Below the pieces are notes generated by a model. That model searched no databases and was not told the DNA's origin. It worked only from the letters and a program-made list of their open reading frames with translations. This document shows, in pieces, positions 39,191 through 51,610 of a stretch of DNA of 64,000 nucleotides. Position 1 is the stretch's first letter. Every line of letters begins with the position of its first letter. Both the position numbers and the translations under genes were made by a program. The stretch comes from Urechis unicinctus (lineage: Eukaryota > Annelida > Polychaeta > Xenopneusta > Urechidae): positions 20,345,704 to 20,409,703 of the forward strand of contig CM067350.1 in the NCBI GenBank assembly GCA_034190875.2. Direction: 5' to 3'.

Positions 39191-39757
39191 ATGACTAAAA
39201 ATTCCAGTAGCAGTGTCAAGGTGCTTTACTTTAAAACATTAGATATCATTTCTGGTCTAGTCACTGGGGTCTGCTCATTGGTTGCACACTATATACAATA
39301 TACCCATCTCATTCACCTGCCATTCCACAGGCATCCCAATTACATATCCATGAGCACATACGCCCCAACAGTCAATGTGAGCATCAAATATACAGTAGTT
39401 TTCAAGTATGACGTCAGCGATGAGGGTGGCGAACATTTGATATTTAATGCCAAGACAAACATTTCCATGAGCAGACCGTTAAATGACAGATTCACTATAG
39501 GGCGTATGGTAGGCCCTCATAGCAAGATGTTGGTAAAAGAATTTTTATCAGTTTGTCTGAGCCCCATGTCCTTTATACTTTTGATTGCATCGATTGTGTT
39601 TGCCCAGGCCGATTTCTTCCTGTCATACAAAGATAGGACATATATCAATTTGACAAGTTTAGAAATATGCATTAAGTATCACCAATCTATACATTGTGTG
39701 AGGCTCCGGCTCACAATCCAGCAGCACATTGTGTCAGAAGAGTTTCTGAAGGAATAA
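39191..39757 (+). CDS. Unrecognised 188-codon ORF
   Basis: It starts at a real ATG and is unusually long for this AT-rich region. There are two hydrophobic stretches, one around residues 18-38 (IISGLVTGVCSLVAHYIQ) and one around residues 118-142 (SVCLSPMSFILLIASIVFAQ). I know no family that fits. It may be chance, or part of the mobile-element remains just upstream. No matching splice sites or poly(A) signal stand out. Confidence 0.25.
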   Translation: MTKNSSSSVKVLYFKTLDIISGLVTGVCSLVAHYIQYTHLIHLPFHRHPNYISMSTYAPTVNVSIKYTVVFKYDVSDEGGEHLIFNAKTNISMSRPLNDRFTIGRMVGPHSKMLVKEFLSVCLSPMSFILLIASIVFAQADFFLSYKDRTYINLTSLEICIKYHQSIHCVRLRLTIQQHIVSEEFLKE

Positions 39758-41140
39758 GATTGTCCCGTCGATTGTTGTGTGAATTGCTATCGCCGATGTA
39801 AACGGGACATACATGTCATCGTATACATGTGCACGGAGTCGGACAATCAAAGTGACAAACATGCTTAATTGAATATCTTGCTGAATTGCTCAACTATAGA
39901 ATCCAAATCCTCCCAGACAGACAAGTAATTGAGCTACGTAAACGATCAGACACATACGCTATGTTCATCAGCATATATCATAATTTGACAGGGTGCCGGT
40001 TGTTAAAATATATAAGATATTCTCTCGCAAAGCTAGTTTTTTCGCCTGCATCTAGGAGGAACAATTCGTTAAGTGAAGGGAGTATAGGGCAAGTGTTCAC
40101 AAGAGAGAGCAATTGTCTACAACTAGCTTATACCCTACAAAATATTCATCGAGGCCTGGTCCGGTCGACCGGCAGGTCGTGACATGCCATGGGAGGATCG
40201 TTAGCTCTTTTTTCTTTTTCTTGTTCCAGTTCATCTTCATCTAAATGCAATTCCCTCTTTTTCTCATTTATTTAAGAAGGCGGCTGCTCAGTCTGGTAAA
40301 TCTGATCTATTCATAGTTACTGTTAAGTACTCATTAGTTTGCAACTCCTTTACAAAACATTATTCGAATTGCGTTTGCTTAGAAACTGCTGTTGAGATAG
40401 AATGGAGTGCATTTGTTGATGAGATTGACTCCTTACTAGAAGTGACAATACTATTGCTATATGTAACTGCGTAATCTTTTGTCAGTCAATACTGAGTAGC
40501 AGGGAGGGGATCATGTTGTTTCTGAGAGTAATAGCAATTATGTAGTACGTTTTTGAGAAAGTGACAATCAAATAAATGCTCTAAGGCGACTGTTACTGCC
40601 ATTAAGTGCATGCAATTACGATACTTGCGATAGAAAAGATCATCATCACTGATATATTCATCAGTACCACCATCGTCACCATTGTCATAATAATCATTAA
40701 CATCATCATCATTGTCATAAACATTATTACCCTGATCATCATTGTCTTAATAATATTACCATTGTAACTGCCACCACAATAATCTTCATCATCATCATTA
40801 TCATCATATATATTTTCTGCATGATTTATATCGTGAAAATCATCATTGTCTTTATATTGATCATCATCATCGTGGTCATTTTCATCAGCGATGTAATCGG
40901 GGTCCGGAATTCTAAATTGCTTTAAATTGCAGCTGAGACCTTTTCAAGCCAACAACATATCGCTTCTTGCCATAATCGCCTTAATGCATTTCCGTCTTCA
41001 ATATAATAACCTTCCCTCAAGTCTTTGTTAGGCATTATTCAGGCGTGTCAAATACCAGCGCCATTTGTCCTGAAAATCAATCATGCAAAATTAGTATATG
41101 ACAGCCGGTCTGTGAATTTATTCAAAAAGGCAACGGGTAC
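39758..41140. other. No gene; CAT/ATC-rich patch at 40640-40890
   Basis: A degenerate CATCATCAT and CATTGTCATAA-rich stretch occupies about 40640-40890. Elsewhere only short frames are seen. Confidence 0.6.
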
Positions 41141-41565
41141 TAGTCGGAATGTAGCTTAGTGAGATAGGAAGGGAAACTCGCATGACACCCGAGTCTCACC
41201 CTTAGTGAGAGGAGAACGGAAGCTTAAATCACATCCGAGGTAAACCCTGAGTGCGATGAGCTTCACACCCGCGACATTCTTTAGCGAAAGAGGGATGGAA
41301 ACTCACATCACACTCGAGACATACATTAGTGAGAGGGGAAGGGAAACTTACATCACACTCGAGACATACCCTTAGTGAGATGGGAAGGTGAAGAGACACA
41401 CTGTGAAAAGAGGGAGGGATACTCACATCACACCCGAGACATACCCCTAGAGAGAGGGAAAGGGAAACTCACACCCGAGACATTCCCTAAGTGAGATTGG
41501 AATGGAAACTCGCATCACACCCGCGACTCGCCCTTAGCGAGATGGGAGGAGAAACTATCCAATGG
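41141..41565. repeat. Degenerate tandem repeat, unit about 46 bp
   Basis: Repeats of the pattern GGGAAACTCACATCACACCC then GAGACATACCCTTAGTGAGA occur about eight times with substitutions and indels. Confidence 0.8.
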
Positions 41566-42578
41566 CCTGATGCTATTGCCCGACGTAATACAGGGCGCGC
41601 TGTTTATCTTTTTTGACAAGAACCATTAACAACTGCAACGGAGTCCCTCTTACATGTGAACGATGAAATGCGAAAGTAAATTCCTTTGCTAGGGGTTTTC
41701 TTGGCGTTCAAAATAGCATTAGATGCGCAACGGCCAATTGTAAACCGGCGACAATGTCCATTAAGACCAGAAATGCAATAGAGAACTGGAGGATATTAAG
41801 AGAGCTCGCTAAAGGTCAGCGCTAATTACTGTGCGAACATGTTATTATTATCCTAGTATATAACTTACTTACACAGGTGGCACAATGCAACAACAATGAA
41901 CATTCTACATGAAGCTTCGAGGAAATCCACTACATATAAAGGACATATCCACAGAAGCCACATGAATTCGATCACGTAAGCCCTTCTAGCTTAAGATATA
42001 ATATGAATGCGCTGCACAATACAGCTAATAAATAATTTGATATTTTTATCTATTCGTATACTGTTGCTATTCAGGCTAGGGTACATTTATTACTAATAAT
42101 TGCGATCATTTCGTTTTAACAGGTATGGATATCATTTACGACGGGTAATGAGGTTGGTGTTGAAAACACTTTCGAGCGTAATAAGTACTTTATACCGCCC
42201 AATATATCTTTGGTAAATCATCTAGAGTACCTGCTGCAATATTTACGAGGTTTAAAACACCATTTCCTCGAATACTGCCTCTGGAGCAATGCTTCCCGTT
42301 TGACAGTTGTAGCTTGCATGACCCATGAACAGTACAGCCTATACTATAAGCCTGAGTTTGTTTCTGCTCCGGAGTAAAAATTATTGTTATCTATAAATAC
42401 ATTATCATTATGAAAGCAAGATCTCTATCTGTATATCATTATTGTAAATTGAGCATAATCGGCCCATAGATATCGCTAATGAACTTTGTCCCATCAAGTT
42501 CGACTACTGGTACCATGTACAAATGGTGAAGGGTTTAATGAAAATAAACTACAACTTGTGTATAGAGCGTTTTGCACT
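41566..42578. other. Intergenic sequence, nothing recognised
   Basis: No domain, RNA gene or repeat that I can support. Confidence 0.55.
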
Positions 42579-42812
42579 CTACGTATAATAGCTTGATATG
42601 CCAGTTATTTGAAAGCGATCAATATTCTCCGTACTGAAATATTGGTGTAATACAAGCACATTGCCATTCTTGGGGAAGTTAACATGAAGTTCGATGTACA
42701 GCGGTTCTGGACCATAAAGGTTTTCAATATGAAAAAAATTTGTTTCATTGTTAGGTTGGTAAACTTTTACTGGGAAAAGGCCACTTAATTCATTGCCCTC
42801 ATTCAGATGCAT
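42579..42812 (-). other. Possible exon, unrecognised (weak)
   Basis: The 77-codon minus-strand frame is more protein-like than its surroundings: LFPVKVYQPNNETNFFHIEN, YIELHVNFPKNGNVLVLHQ and FSTENIDRF alternate hydrophobic and polar residues like a beta-sandwich. A GTAGAG follows TATTATAC at its end and could serve as a donor. It faintly recalls extracellular repeats of polycystin-1-like receptors, but I cannot support that family. Confidence 0.25.
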
Positions 42813-44040
42813 AGATATGTGTCAATTGGTCGACAAAGATTATGCCCTTGGGACATTTAGTATCGCTCCATCTCACGACAGATAACATGCTTAAGTACAT
42901 TAGCATTTCTCCGAAGTAGTTAGCTGCTACGTCAGATATCATAGTCTGTTTAAACGATCAATAAGACAAAGCACTTCTCGCTAAACAGTTTATGAAGTAA
43001 GGGGCAGCACCATCTTACCGAACGTATAGAGAGGTGTACTAATCAGCATTTGTAACATTATGGTTATGGTGGAAGTCAACACCGCATAGTCTACAATATC
43101 CAATCTGTGAACTGTAACGTCGTTTGTCAGACTGGCCACGGAGAGTTAAAAACACTTTTTAACACTGTTGAACCATCAAAATAAATTCAACGAAGTTACA
43201 ACTGCTTAGTTAGAATATACTTGAGTTTCAACAAGTGTATGCATGCCAAAATGTGTATATGACAATTGCGTATTTGACACAATGTGTAGTTGACAAATTA
43301 CGTTAACCTATCCGTTGGGCTTTATATTTCCTATTGCAAAGAAAATACAAAAGCAGAGTCACCCGCTGTTACAATGATGTGAGGCACAAAATATATATGG
43401 CGACCATCAAAGCCCGATTATGATTGATTTCAACATTGCAATGCGTTTCCGCCCAAAGCGTCTAAAGCGTGTAGCTGTAAAACATTATCAGTGAATGACG
43501 ATAGTAGCATTTTCAATCAATGTTTATCTGTCATTTTTTACGCAATGGGTGGTAATGGTGCATTTCGTTGGATATTCAGAGAGTATCTAATCTCACGCAG
43601 ATATGAGTGAATACAGCCGGGTCAAGCGGACAAGATCAGTGTCAATGAGTGTAATCAAAGATGCTACTAGAAAACGATATCCGACTCCCCGTCTATTTCG
43701 TGTGACACAATGCGCTCGTGGCGCTCCAAGCGGCGAGTTACCTTAACTTATTCTCTGCACCATGTACGCCAGCCATGCGCACTGGGACGGCCGCAGCTCG
43801 TATTGTGTAGCCATACACTGCTCTCATTAAAGAGCCTTTGATCGTGTACAATTCCCCAGAAAATTCAATTGCTGTATGTTGTGGCTTTGAGCGATTACAC
43901 AATAACGTTACTATTACTTCAAGCTTTAACATTGCGCACTATCTGTTTTTGTTGTGAATGGCCCAAAGAGAGGAAAGGGGTGTATTAAGGGACTAGTTAT
44001 ATAAATCTATGAATCTGGTTCGTGTGTGTGTGGTGGGAGT
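42813..44040. other. Intergenic sequence, nothing recognised
   Basis: Short frames only; no supported feature. Confidence 0.55.
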
Positions 44041-44063
44041 TGGGGGGGGGGGGGGGGGGGGGG
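44041..44063. repeat. Poly(G) run of more than 20 G
   Basis: Uninterrupted G tract in a TGGGAGTTGGGG context, with further G-runs to about 44085. It could fold as a G-quadruplex. A similar run lies at about 27494. Confidence 0.95.
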
Positions 44064-45044
44064 CACTGGTCTTGGGGGAGGGGAGCAATTTGATTTGAAT
44101 ACAAGTAGTATTACAGTAATTACACCTACCTTCTGCCTTTGTCAGCACCACCCCCTCCCCTTTACCACCACCTTCAATTGTAAACTTTGTGGACAATATA
44201 ATTTCACCCAGTAAATGTGTATCTTATATACCAATTTGTAGTGCGTAATGGAGTAAATTATACTTCATTATTCTGTTTTTTAGAGGCAAGTTGTGGGTAA
44301 ATAACCTTCGCCGGGATGATCTGAAGAACAAGTTGGTCACCTACCTGTATAACAATTGTAGGGTGTGTCAGAACCACTTTTAGGACTCCATGTTCATAAT
44401 TGTGAAGGAGAAAAATTCTTTGGTGATTACTTTTTAGGTTTGGGCACACTGGGATTCTGTGTTGGTAGTTCAACATGAAAGTTTGATTATGCTATTACAA
44501 AGGAAAAACCAATCATGCTATTAAAACAACTTCTGTATACATGCTTGTGGATAGTTTTTAGATTTTTTTTTTTAAATTTGTTTTAAGATACCCAGATCTG
44601 ACAATAATTGTTTTTAATTTATAATTACAAAAATGAATGTGTTCTATCTTAAGTGTTGTTGTATGTACAAGTGACATAGATCATGGAGATCCAACACATT
44701 AATTCCTGGTAAAGAAAAACTTTTGGCAAGACTGGTCTGTGTGTCCCTTCCTCTTATTCACTGGGAGTGTTAACATTTAGTGCACATAATGAGTGCACAA
44801 ATGTTGTAGAGGTGTCTATGACAAAGAAACGTGTAATGAATACAATCATCAGTAGTGTTACCGAAAATGTAGATATGTCTCTAATAGTGTGTGATCAGTG
44901 TCATGTTGAAATGACAGTAGTGAACCTAATGCTTACTATTCACATCCATCATACCTTGAGGGAATATAACTGACGTTTGCTACAAGCTGGTAATAGGCAG
45001 AATCAGAAAAACCGTGAAGTTTAGTAATGTTTGATCATTTGTTT
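44064..45044. other. Intergenic sequence, nothing recognised
   Basis: Short frames only. It ends at an assembly gap. Confidence 0.5.
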
Positions 45045-45144
45045 NNNNNNNNNNNNNNNNNNNNNNNNNNNNNNNNNNNNNNNNNNNNNNNNNNNNNNNN
45101 NNNNNNNNNNNNNNNNNNNNNNNNNNNNNNNNNNNNNNNNNNNN
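45045..45144. other. Assembly gap, 100 N
   Basis: Exactly 100 N; true size unknown. Confidence 0.98.
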
Positions 45145-46400
45145 ATTGCCCCCTACCATTGAAGGAGGTATTGATGTGTGTAACGCTTAAGGAGTGTTCA
45201 TCGACGGTAACAGTGTTACAAAGTTAGTGCACAGTTGTCCATCGAGCATAATAACCTTTAATCTGGAATGATGAGTTTAATACTAAGATATATGAACCGA
45301 AAGCTAGACAATATTTAGAAGCTTTAGTCTATATTGAGTGGATGAGATATTATCAAGCCGAGTATTACTCATGAGAATGTCGAGAGCTCATAAAGTCTCC
45401 ATAAGCGGTAATAAAATGCTGTTTAGATTCCAGTCTGGATTATTGGATGAATTTATCCCCTAATTAAGGCTAAGCATAGGTGCCATATTTTCAAGATCGA
45501 ATTCAAAAACATATATCCAAACTGGGAATGCAAAGGTAATTTTATGGCATATTTTAGTAATAACGGTGTCAGCAAATGATGATTGATCAATTCTGTACAA
45601 GGAAAGACTTGCTAAAAAGACATTACAAAGCCATTCATTCCGTACGACAATGTACGTGATTATAGCAAAGCACCATAGTTCCTTAATAAGACACACGCAG
45701 TGTCGCTGTTTAACACCCATCTGATAGCACTCTATACATAGGTGCACGGGGGTCATTGCGACTGTTTTTTTCACTTAGTCTTTTGCTGCATCCAATCATT
45801 TCTCCGGGTTAAGAGACGACAAAACGCTAACTATGATTGGGATAATAGGGTCGAACAAAGCAGGTCATCATAAAATGTCTTATTTTGCAAATTATAAAGA
45901 AAACTGTTGGATAATTTAAAAATCATCCTCTCAATGGTGCAGCAACATATGGCTGGTTTCATACCTGTTTATGAACCTTCGAAACGATCGCATCATTAGC
46001 TAGAGCTGAGTAAATTCGTGCATTTGTTTGTCCAAATACATTAACAATTTCAGATTGATAGCTACGAATTTATGTCGATTATCGTCAGCATATGGAGATG
46101 AGTACTTATTTACATTTAGCCATCTCATCGCAGTATGCATTAGTATTGCTCTGTAGCTGTGCCTCGGTTAAGTGAATACACGATTATCAGCACATCCACA
46201 AATTAAAACTCCTTCTATCCATTCTCCGTGCAGTGGATTAGTTTGACAGCGGGGATTAATATCTCTGCAGATAAACGTCTTATGGGATTGTGATGTTCTG
46301 CAATTTAGCCATCGGCTTAACATCCATTACAGCAGACTTTAGTCAATCTGAAGATTTGCAGTTAGCTCAGATTTAGTAGTATATCAGGTTGGTCATGGTT
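45145..46400. repeat. Diverged multi-copy unit, first copy
   Basis: The stretch at 45650-45860 (GTGATTATAGCAAAGCACCA and downstream) recurs in diverged form at about 48613 and 50417, and partly at 55500. The stretch near 46115 (TAGCCATCTCATCGCAGTA) recurs at about 48922 and 50630. Part of a unit of a few kilobases repeated across 45-56 kb. No intact frame. Confidence 0.6.
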
Positions 46401-47140
46401 ATGATATGCCAGCACAAATAAATTCCTAGCGTACTTTCAAACGACCAAACATGCGTGCCATCTTGAGCATCTGTCGTCAATAGGTCAACAAGTTGCGTTT
46501 TTAAGGATACTTTTCATCATCTTGATATTATTTTTTGTGACTATTTACCCTCAAAGTTTTGCCTCGTGAAGGCATCATACAGCGTTATAGAGGCATTGTC
46601 ATTCATCCTATGTGATATTTCACCCGCTTGTGATTTTGCATCAATTTCCCCTATTTTGTTTATTGTTGTCTGACAACAATTGGCCAAATGCTTCTCTCGA
46701 TCATCGAAAATTAAGTGTGGCAGGCATAGATATATTATGTGCAATCTCATGCGTTTGGCATCAATGTGTTATGATATGACAGCACAAATAAATTCCTAGC
46801 GTACTTTCAAACGACCAAACATGCGTGCCATCTTGAGCATCTGTAGTCAATAGGTCAACAGGTTGCGTTTTTAAGGAAACTTTTCATCATCTTGATATTA
46901 CTTTTGGTGACTATTTACCCTCAAAGTTATACCTCGTGAAGGAATCATACAGCGTTATAGAGGCATTGTAGTTCTTCCTATGTGATATTTCACCCGCTTG
47001 TGATTTTGTATCTATTTCCCCTATTTTGTTTATTGTTGTCTGACAACAATTGGCCAAATGCTTCTCTCGAACATCAAAAATTAAGTGTGGCAGGCATAGA
47101 TATATGATGTGCACTTTTATGCGTTTGGCATCAATGTGTT
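46401..47140. repeat. Tandem direct duplication, two 370-bp units
   Basis: 46401-46770 is repeated head-to-tail at 46771-47140 with few differences. Each unit keeps a minus-strand frame (46541-46750 and 46911-47114) sharing HLANCCQTTINKIGEID and SQAGEISHR, with several amino-acid changes and no stops. A third, more diverged relative of the left part lies at about 52500-52640 and of the right part at about 53190-53240. Confidence 0.85.
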
Positions 47141-50100
47141 TCTAACAAATCGAAACCTCTATTTGCTCCCATTATTCCGAAGAATGAATTTGTCGAATAA
47201 GTCGGAGCATTAGCTTGCGCTGTTGCCTTCCAGTGATCTTTGCATAGTTTTCAAGGAATATTTTCTGTAATCCGCTAATGTAGAAAAAGTCATCTGAGTT
47301 ATATAAGACGACCTCAAGAAAATTAGGCATTTTATAATGCACCAATTAGATAATTTGGATTCGACACGTTCATAGAGACGACGAAGCAGCCAAGTAATCA
47401 ATCCATTCTTTCTGATTTATGTCGTTGTAGCAGCTATCGTCAGATCAGGGTTTTCTATTCCAATCAGATTCTGAAGCACAATTCTAAGGTGTAATGCACA
47501 TAGATCTGCAGTCAACCCCTTGCACAGAGATACAGGAGCAAATTGGAGGTATACATGAGATCAGGTGACTACGTGGGGGTGGTATTAGCACCTTTCTGCC
47601 AGTTTGGAAATCACGCATACAAAGCTGAAATCGATACAAGCTGCGACAATGGAAGCTGTATCACAGACCCCTGTTGCTGCTAATTAGTGTCTTATGGGAT
47701 GTTACCGTTCAACTCCGTTGCCATCGACTAAGCTTTGGCTTCAACATAGAAACTGAATGAAATAAAAAACAGTCCATCTACAGATAAGAAGACAACTAAT
47801 TGACAGTATTTATCCAACCTAACATTATGCGCTAACATACATAGTCTGGGGCCACCATTTATTTATGGCGCTGTAATGCTAAGCGGATATGGTTTGGTTA
47901 TACGCTCGTGTTTTCGCATTCCTAGAAAATACCGCGGAAATGCTTTTAAAACACGTTATGGACCAGATAGGTCAAGTACTTCAGACGTTATGTGTTAGGG
48001 AGAAAATTTCCTCCATCCCGGTTCCTCCACGAGTCTGAAATAACCCATTGATGATAACACAAACATCGCATGAGGAGGAACATGCATTAGCCCTGACCAG
48101 CATGCACAATCGAAGATGCCATTCAGTATTGCTATTTATGTTGTTCGTCTACACTTATCCTTCATTTAATTCGGTTGCATTCATAGGTAACGAAAATAAG
48201 AGATGCAAATTTATGCACACTAATACTGGAGTACAATTAGATATCAAGATATCTGGATAGACCTGCTTCACGATGAGTGCTGAACAACAAAAATGGATCA
48301 AATGATGCAGTTGTATGTCACTCTGTCAAATAAACCCTCATTCTGTAGATCGTATCGATATATTCTCAATTCGTACACCAGATAGTGTCAGCAGCCCAAG
48401 CAATATCCCATTCGCCGTGTGTTTCTTATTTGGTTAATGTTGTGGTGGCATTTGTGTTTCTGGAGATAATCTCATTGTAGTTCCAATCTTCATGGAAACA
48501 TCTCGACACAAAGCAAAGCCCCACTTGACAATTAACAGCGATATTGACAACAAATGTATAATAAATGACGGCATCATATAAATATTATCAAACGTTTATA
48601 CTTAGATTGACTATATACGTGATTATAGCAAAGCACCATAGTTGCCTTAATTAGATATTCGCCATGTGTATAATACGCAGCTGATATCGCTCCGTACATG
48701 AGTGCACAGGGATCATTACGACAGTTACATGACAATGTATTGTTCACTTAGCCATCCAATCATTCACCCGGATTATGAGACGATATCGCGCGAACTAACA
48801 TGGGGCAAATAAGGTTGGACATTATCGGGGCATCACAAGTCTTATTTTGTGCAGTACAAGGCGACTAATTACCGACGATAATACGGACGGAATACGGTTA
48901 CACAGCCCGTGTTGTACATTTAGCCATCTCATCTCAGTACGCATTAGTATTGCTTTGTAGCTCTGCCTCGGCTAAATGAATAGAATGAATGATTGGATAA
49001 AAGGTATGTCCACAAAAAAATAACTCCTTCATTCCATCATCTGCACAGTTTTGACAGTGAGGACTCTTACTCTTACTGATGATAAGGGAATTTTAAAGTT
49101 TCTTGGCTTTACAACCAACACACCAAATCACCCAAATGAATCTGATTTGAGTCAAACTGTACATTTGCAGTCAGCTCGTCAGTATATAATATTTCTGGTC
49201 GGATACTCAATATTTGCAGTTCTGCCTCAGCTCGGCTAAGTGCATAAAGGTTGATTGGCACATCGTGTCTTATTCTGGTTATAGTTGAGTTTGCTTATGA
49301 ATGGCATTACTCATGCTAGGGGTGTCATCGAATTGACACTCTGACAAAGGAAGCGATTGGAGAATAAAACGTCTTCATTCCATTATCTTAGCAGTTGATT
49401 AGTTTGACAGCGAGGTCTAATTACTATCATAGCTAGTAATGGTCGTATGGGATTATAACTTTCCTCAATTTAGCCATCGGCTTGACATCCAATAAAACCC
49501 GAACGAAATCGACGTAGATTTGCAGTCAGCTCTTCGGTAAAATTTATTTAATAATGTATCTGGTCGGATGCTCATATCGCAACGATGGTAACCTCAGAGG
49601 TATTTTGTTCGTCTGAAGAAACATGGTATTACGAGGTTTATCTTACTTATTGTACCAGTTTACTGAGAAGCATAATCCTTCGGGAAATGGAACAACGTCC
49701 TAGTTACACCATCGTTTATGCAATAAAGTATTATTCCGAAAGCCACAGTTGATTCATATTCAGCCTATAACACACTTCCAGTCGCCGCATATAGAATGAT
49801 GGAAATCAAGTCATATAATGTCAAAATAAAACCTACAAGAGCACCTTTTCCTGGATCTATCATGTTTAGGTGAGACGGATTAATGATTTCCAGATTATTG
49901 TGGAACTAAGTTCATTTATTTTGCGTATGCCATCAGTCTTATGCCGCCTAGGTACCTGCTCAAGTTTACCAATCTAACATTGTGTACTCAGCATATATTT
50001 GTGCGCTACCATTTAGTTATATCAATGAAGAGCCACAAAGAGGTAGTTTGGCATTACGCCCGTGTTATCGTATTACTAAAGTATACCGCAAAACTACTTT

Positions 50101-51110
50101 AGAAATAAATCGCCCAGGCATTCTTAATTTTGATATTTCAATAATTAGTAAATACGGTCTTGATCTTGAAAATTCTGTATTACTACATCAGGTAATGTCA
50201 GCAGCCTAAGCGATAGAGCATTTGTCTGTATCTACTGTCTGGTTGGTGCTGTGGTTGCAGATGTGATTCTGATTGGAATTATCCATCGGAAACGTTGCAA
50301 TCCCGTTGTGACAGTATACAGTGATATGAACAACTATTAAATGCATGTTGGAAACAGTTGTTTGCTCTTAAATGACGCCATCTTATAAATATTTTAAAAT
50401 GTATGTACGTGTACTATATGCGTGATCGTACCAAACACCCCAGTTGCCTTAATTAGATATGCGCTATGTCGCTATATAACACCCAGCTCAGTATATTAGT
50501 GCAAGGGCATCACTACGACAATAATGGTGCATTTTATTGATCACTAAGTACCTTAAAGCTATCCATTTATAGCTTCGTGAGCATATATGGTTGGACCTAA
50601 CGGGATACTGCATATGTTTAGCACTAAGCAATCACATCTCTGTATACGTAAATACAGTTTGGTAGCTCCACTTCGGCTAATTTAATTCCCGGTGATCAGT
50701 ACCGTGAAGTAGCATCGATGCGGTCGTGAAACATTCGGTAGTTGTGACTTGACGTAGTTTGCGGAGCTAATCGTGACACGAAAATATTTGATTGTCGGAT
50801 TGTCAAACACGTATGACACACTGTGATTATGATGGTTCTCTTGAGTAATACTCCGTTTGGCAATTGCACATCCACTCAATATAGACGAACGCGTCCAAAT
50901 AAGGTGCAGCTTTTCTGTTCATATATCTTAGTACCAAACTGATCATTCCCGATGAAAGGTTTTTTCTTTTGCTCAAAGGCCAACTTTGTAACACCCTTAA
51001 CGTTGGTGAAATTCAATTAACTTAAAAATTTATATCACATATAAATAATTTATATCTGGGGCCGGGGGCAAAACAGCCAGCAGTAAGCATTAAATGTGGG
51101 GCTTCTTATT
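47141..51110 (+). repeat. Diverged multi-copy unit with transmembrane-coding segments
   Basis: Collinear similarity to 53.2-55.6 kb is visible at several points: 47595 with 53285 (AGCACCTTTC), 48090 with 53600 (CCCTGACCAG and CCCTGACTAG), and 48285 with 54320 (GTGCTGAACAACA-like). There are two transmembrane-coding segments, at about 48385-48500 and 50188-50340. Upstream of each is a related short frame (RSCFRIPRKYRGN at about 47905 and RPCYRITKVYRK at about 50060), which suggests exons of one gene family. All copies have stops or frameshifts except the 50.19-kb segment itself. Confidence 0.5.
50188..50340 (+). pseudogene. Transmembrane-segment exon, best-preserved copy
   Basis: After CATCAG the frame reads SGNVSSLSDRAFVCIYC, LVGAVVADVILIGII, HRKRCNP, ending at NNY and TAA. 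This is a single hydrophobic helix flanked by a Ser/Asn stalk outside and basic residues inside, as at the C-terminus of a type I surface protein. Diverged copies at about 48385, 54356 and 55228 keep the V-S-S-P/L stalk and the C-L-V-x-A-V-V core. The extracellular part of the protein is not recognised. Confidence 0.4.
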
Positions 51111-51114
51111 GAGT

Positions 51115-51610
51115 AATAATAATGACAATGCTTTTAACTAAACCAATTCTACATCAATTGAATTATCACTGAAAATATTAAAGACTTATTCTACATCAAT
51201 GGATGCATCAATAAAAACTTGAAAGACTAGTTCTACATCAAAGCAAACATCAATTTATACATAAAAGACAAGTTCTATAAAAATCAATGAAATTTTAAAG
51301 ACTAATTCTATATAAATGAAAACATCATTGTAAACATTAAAGACTAATTCTACAAGAAAACATCAATTAATACATAAACAACTAATTCTATATTTATGAA
51401 AACATAAAAGACTAATTCGGAAAGAAACCTTCAATTAATACATAAGCAACCTATTCTATATCTATGAAAACGTCAAAGACCAAATCTACATAAATGAAAA
51501 ACATCAATGAAAACCACACAAAAACGAATTCTATATCAATGAATATATCAATGAAAACTTAAATAAGATTATTTCTACATCTATGAAAACATCAATGAGA
51601 ACGTAAGAAA
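51115..51610. repeat. Degenerate tandem repeat, unit about 35-40 bp
   Basis: AAAGACTAATTCTACATCAA followed by TGAAAACATCAATGAAAAC-like sequence is repeated about a dozen times with variation. Confidence 0.8.
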
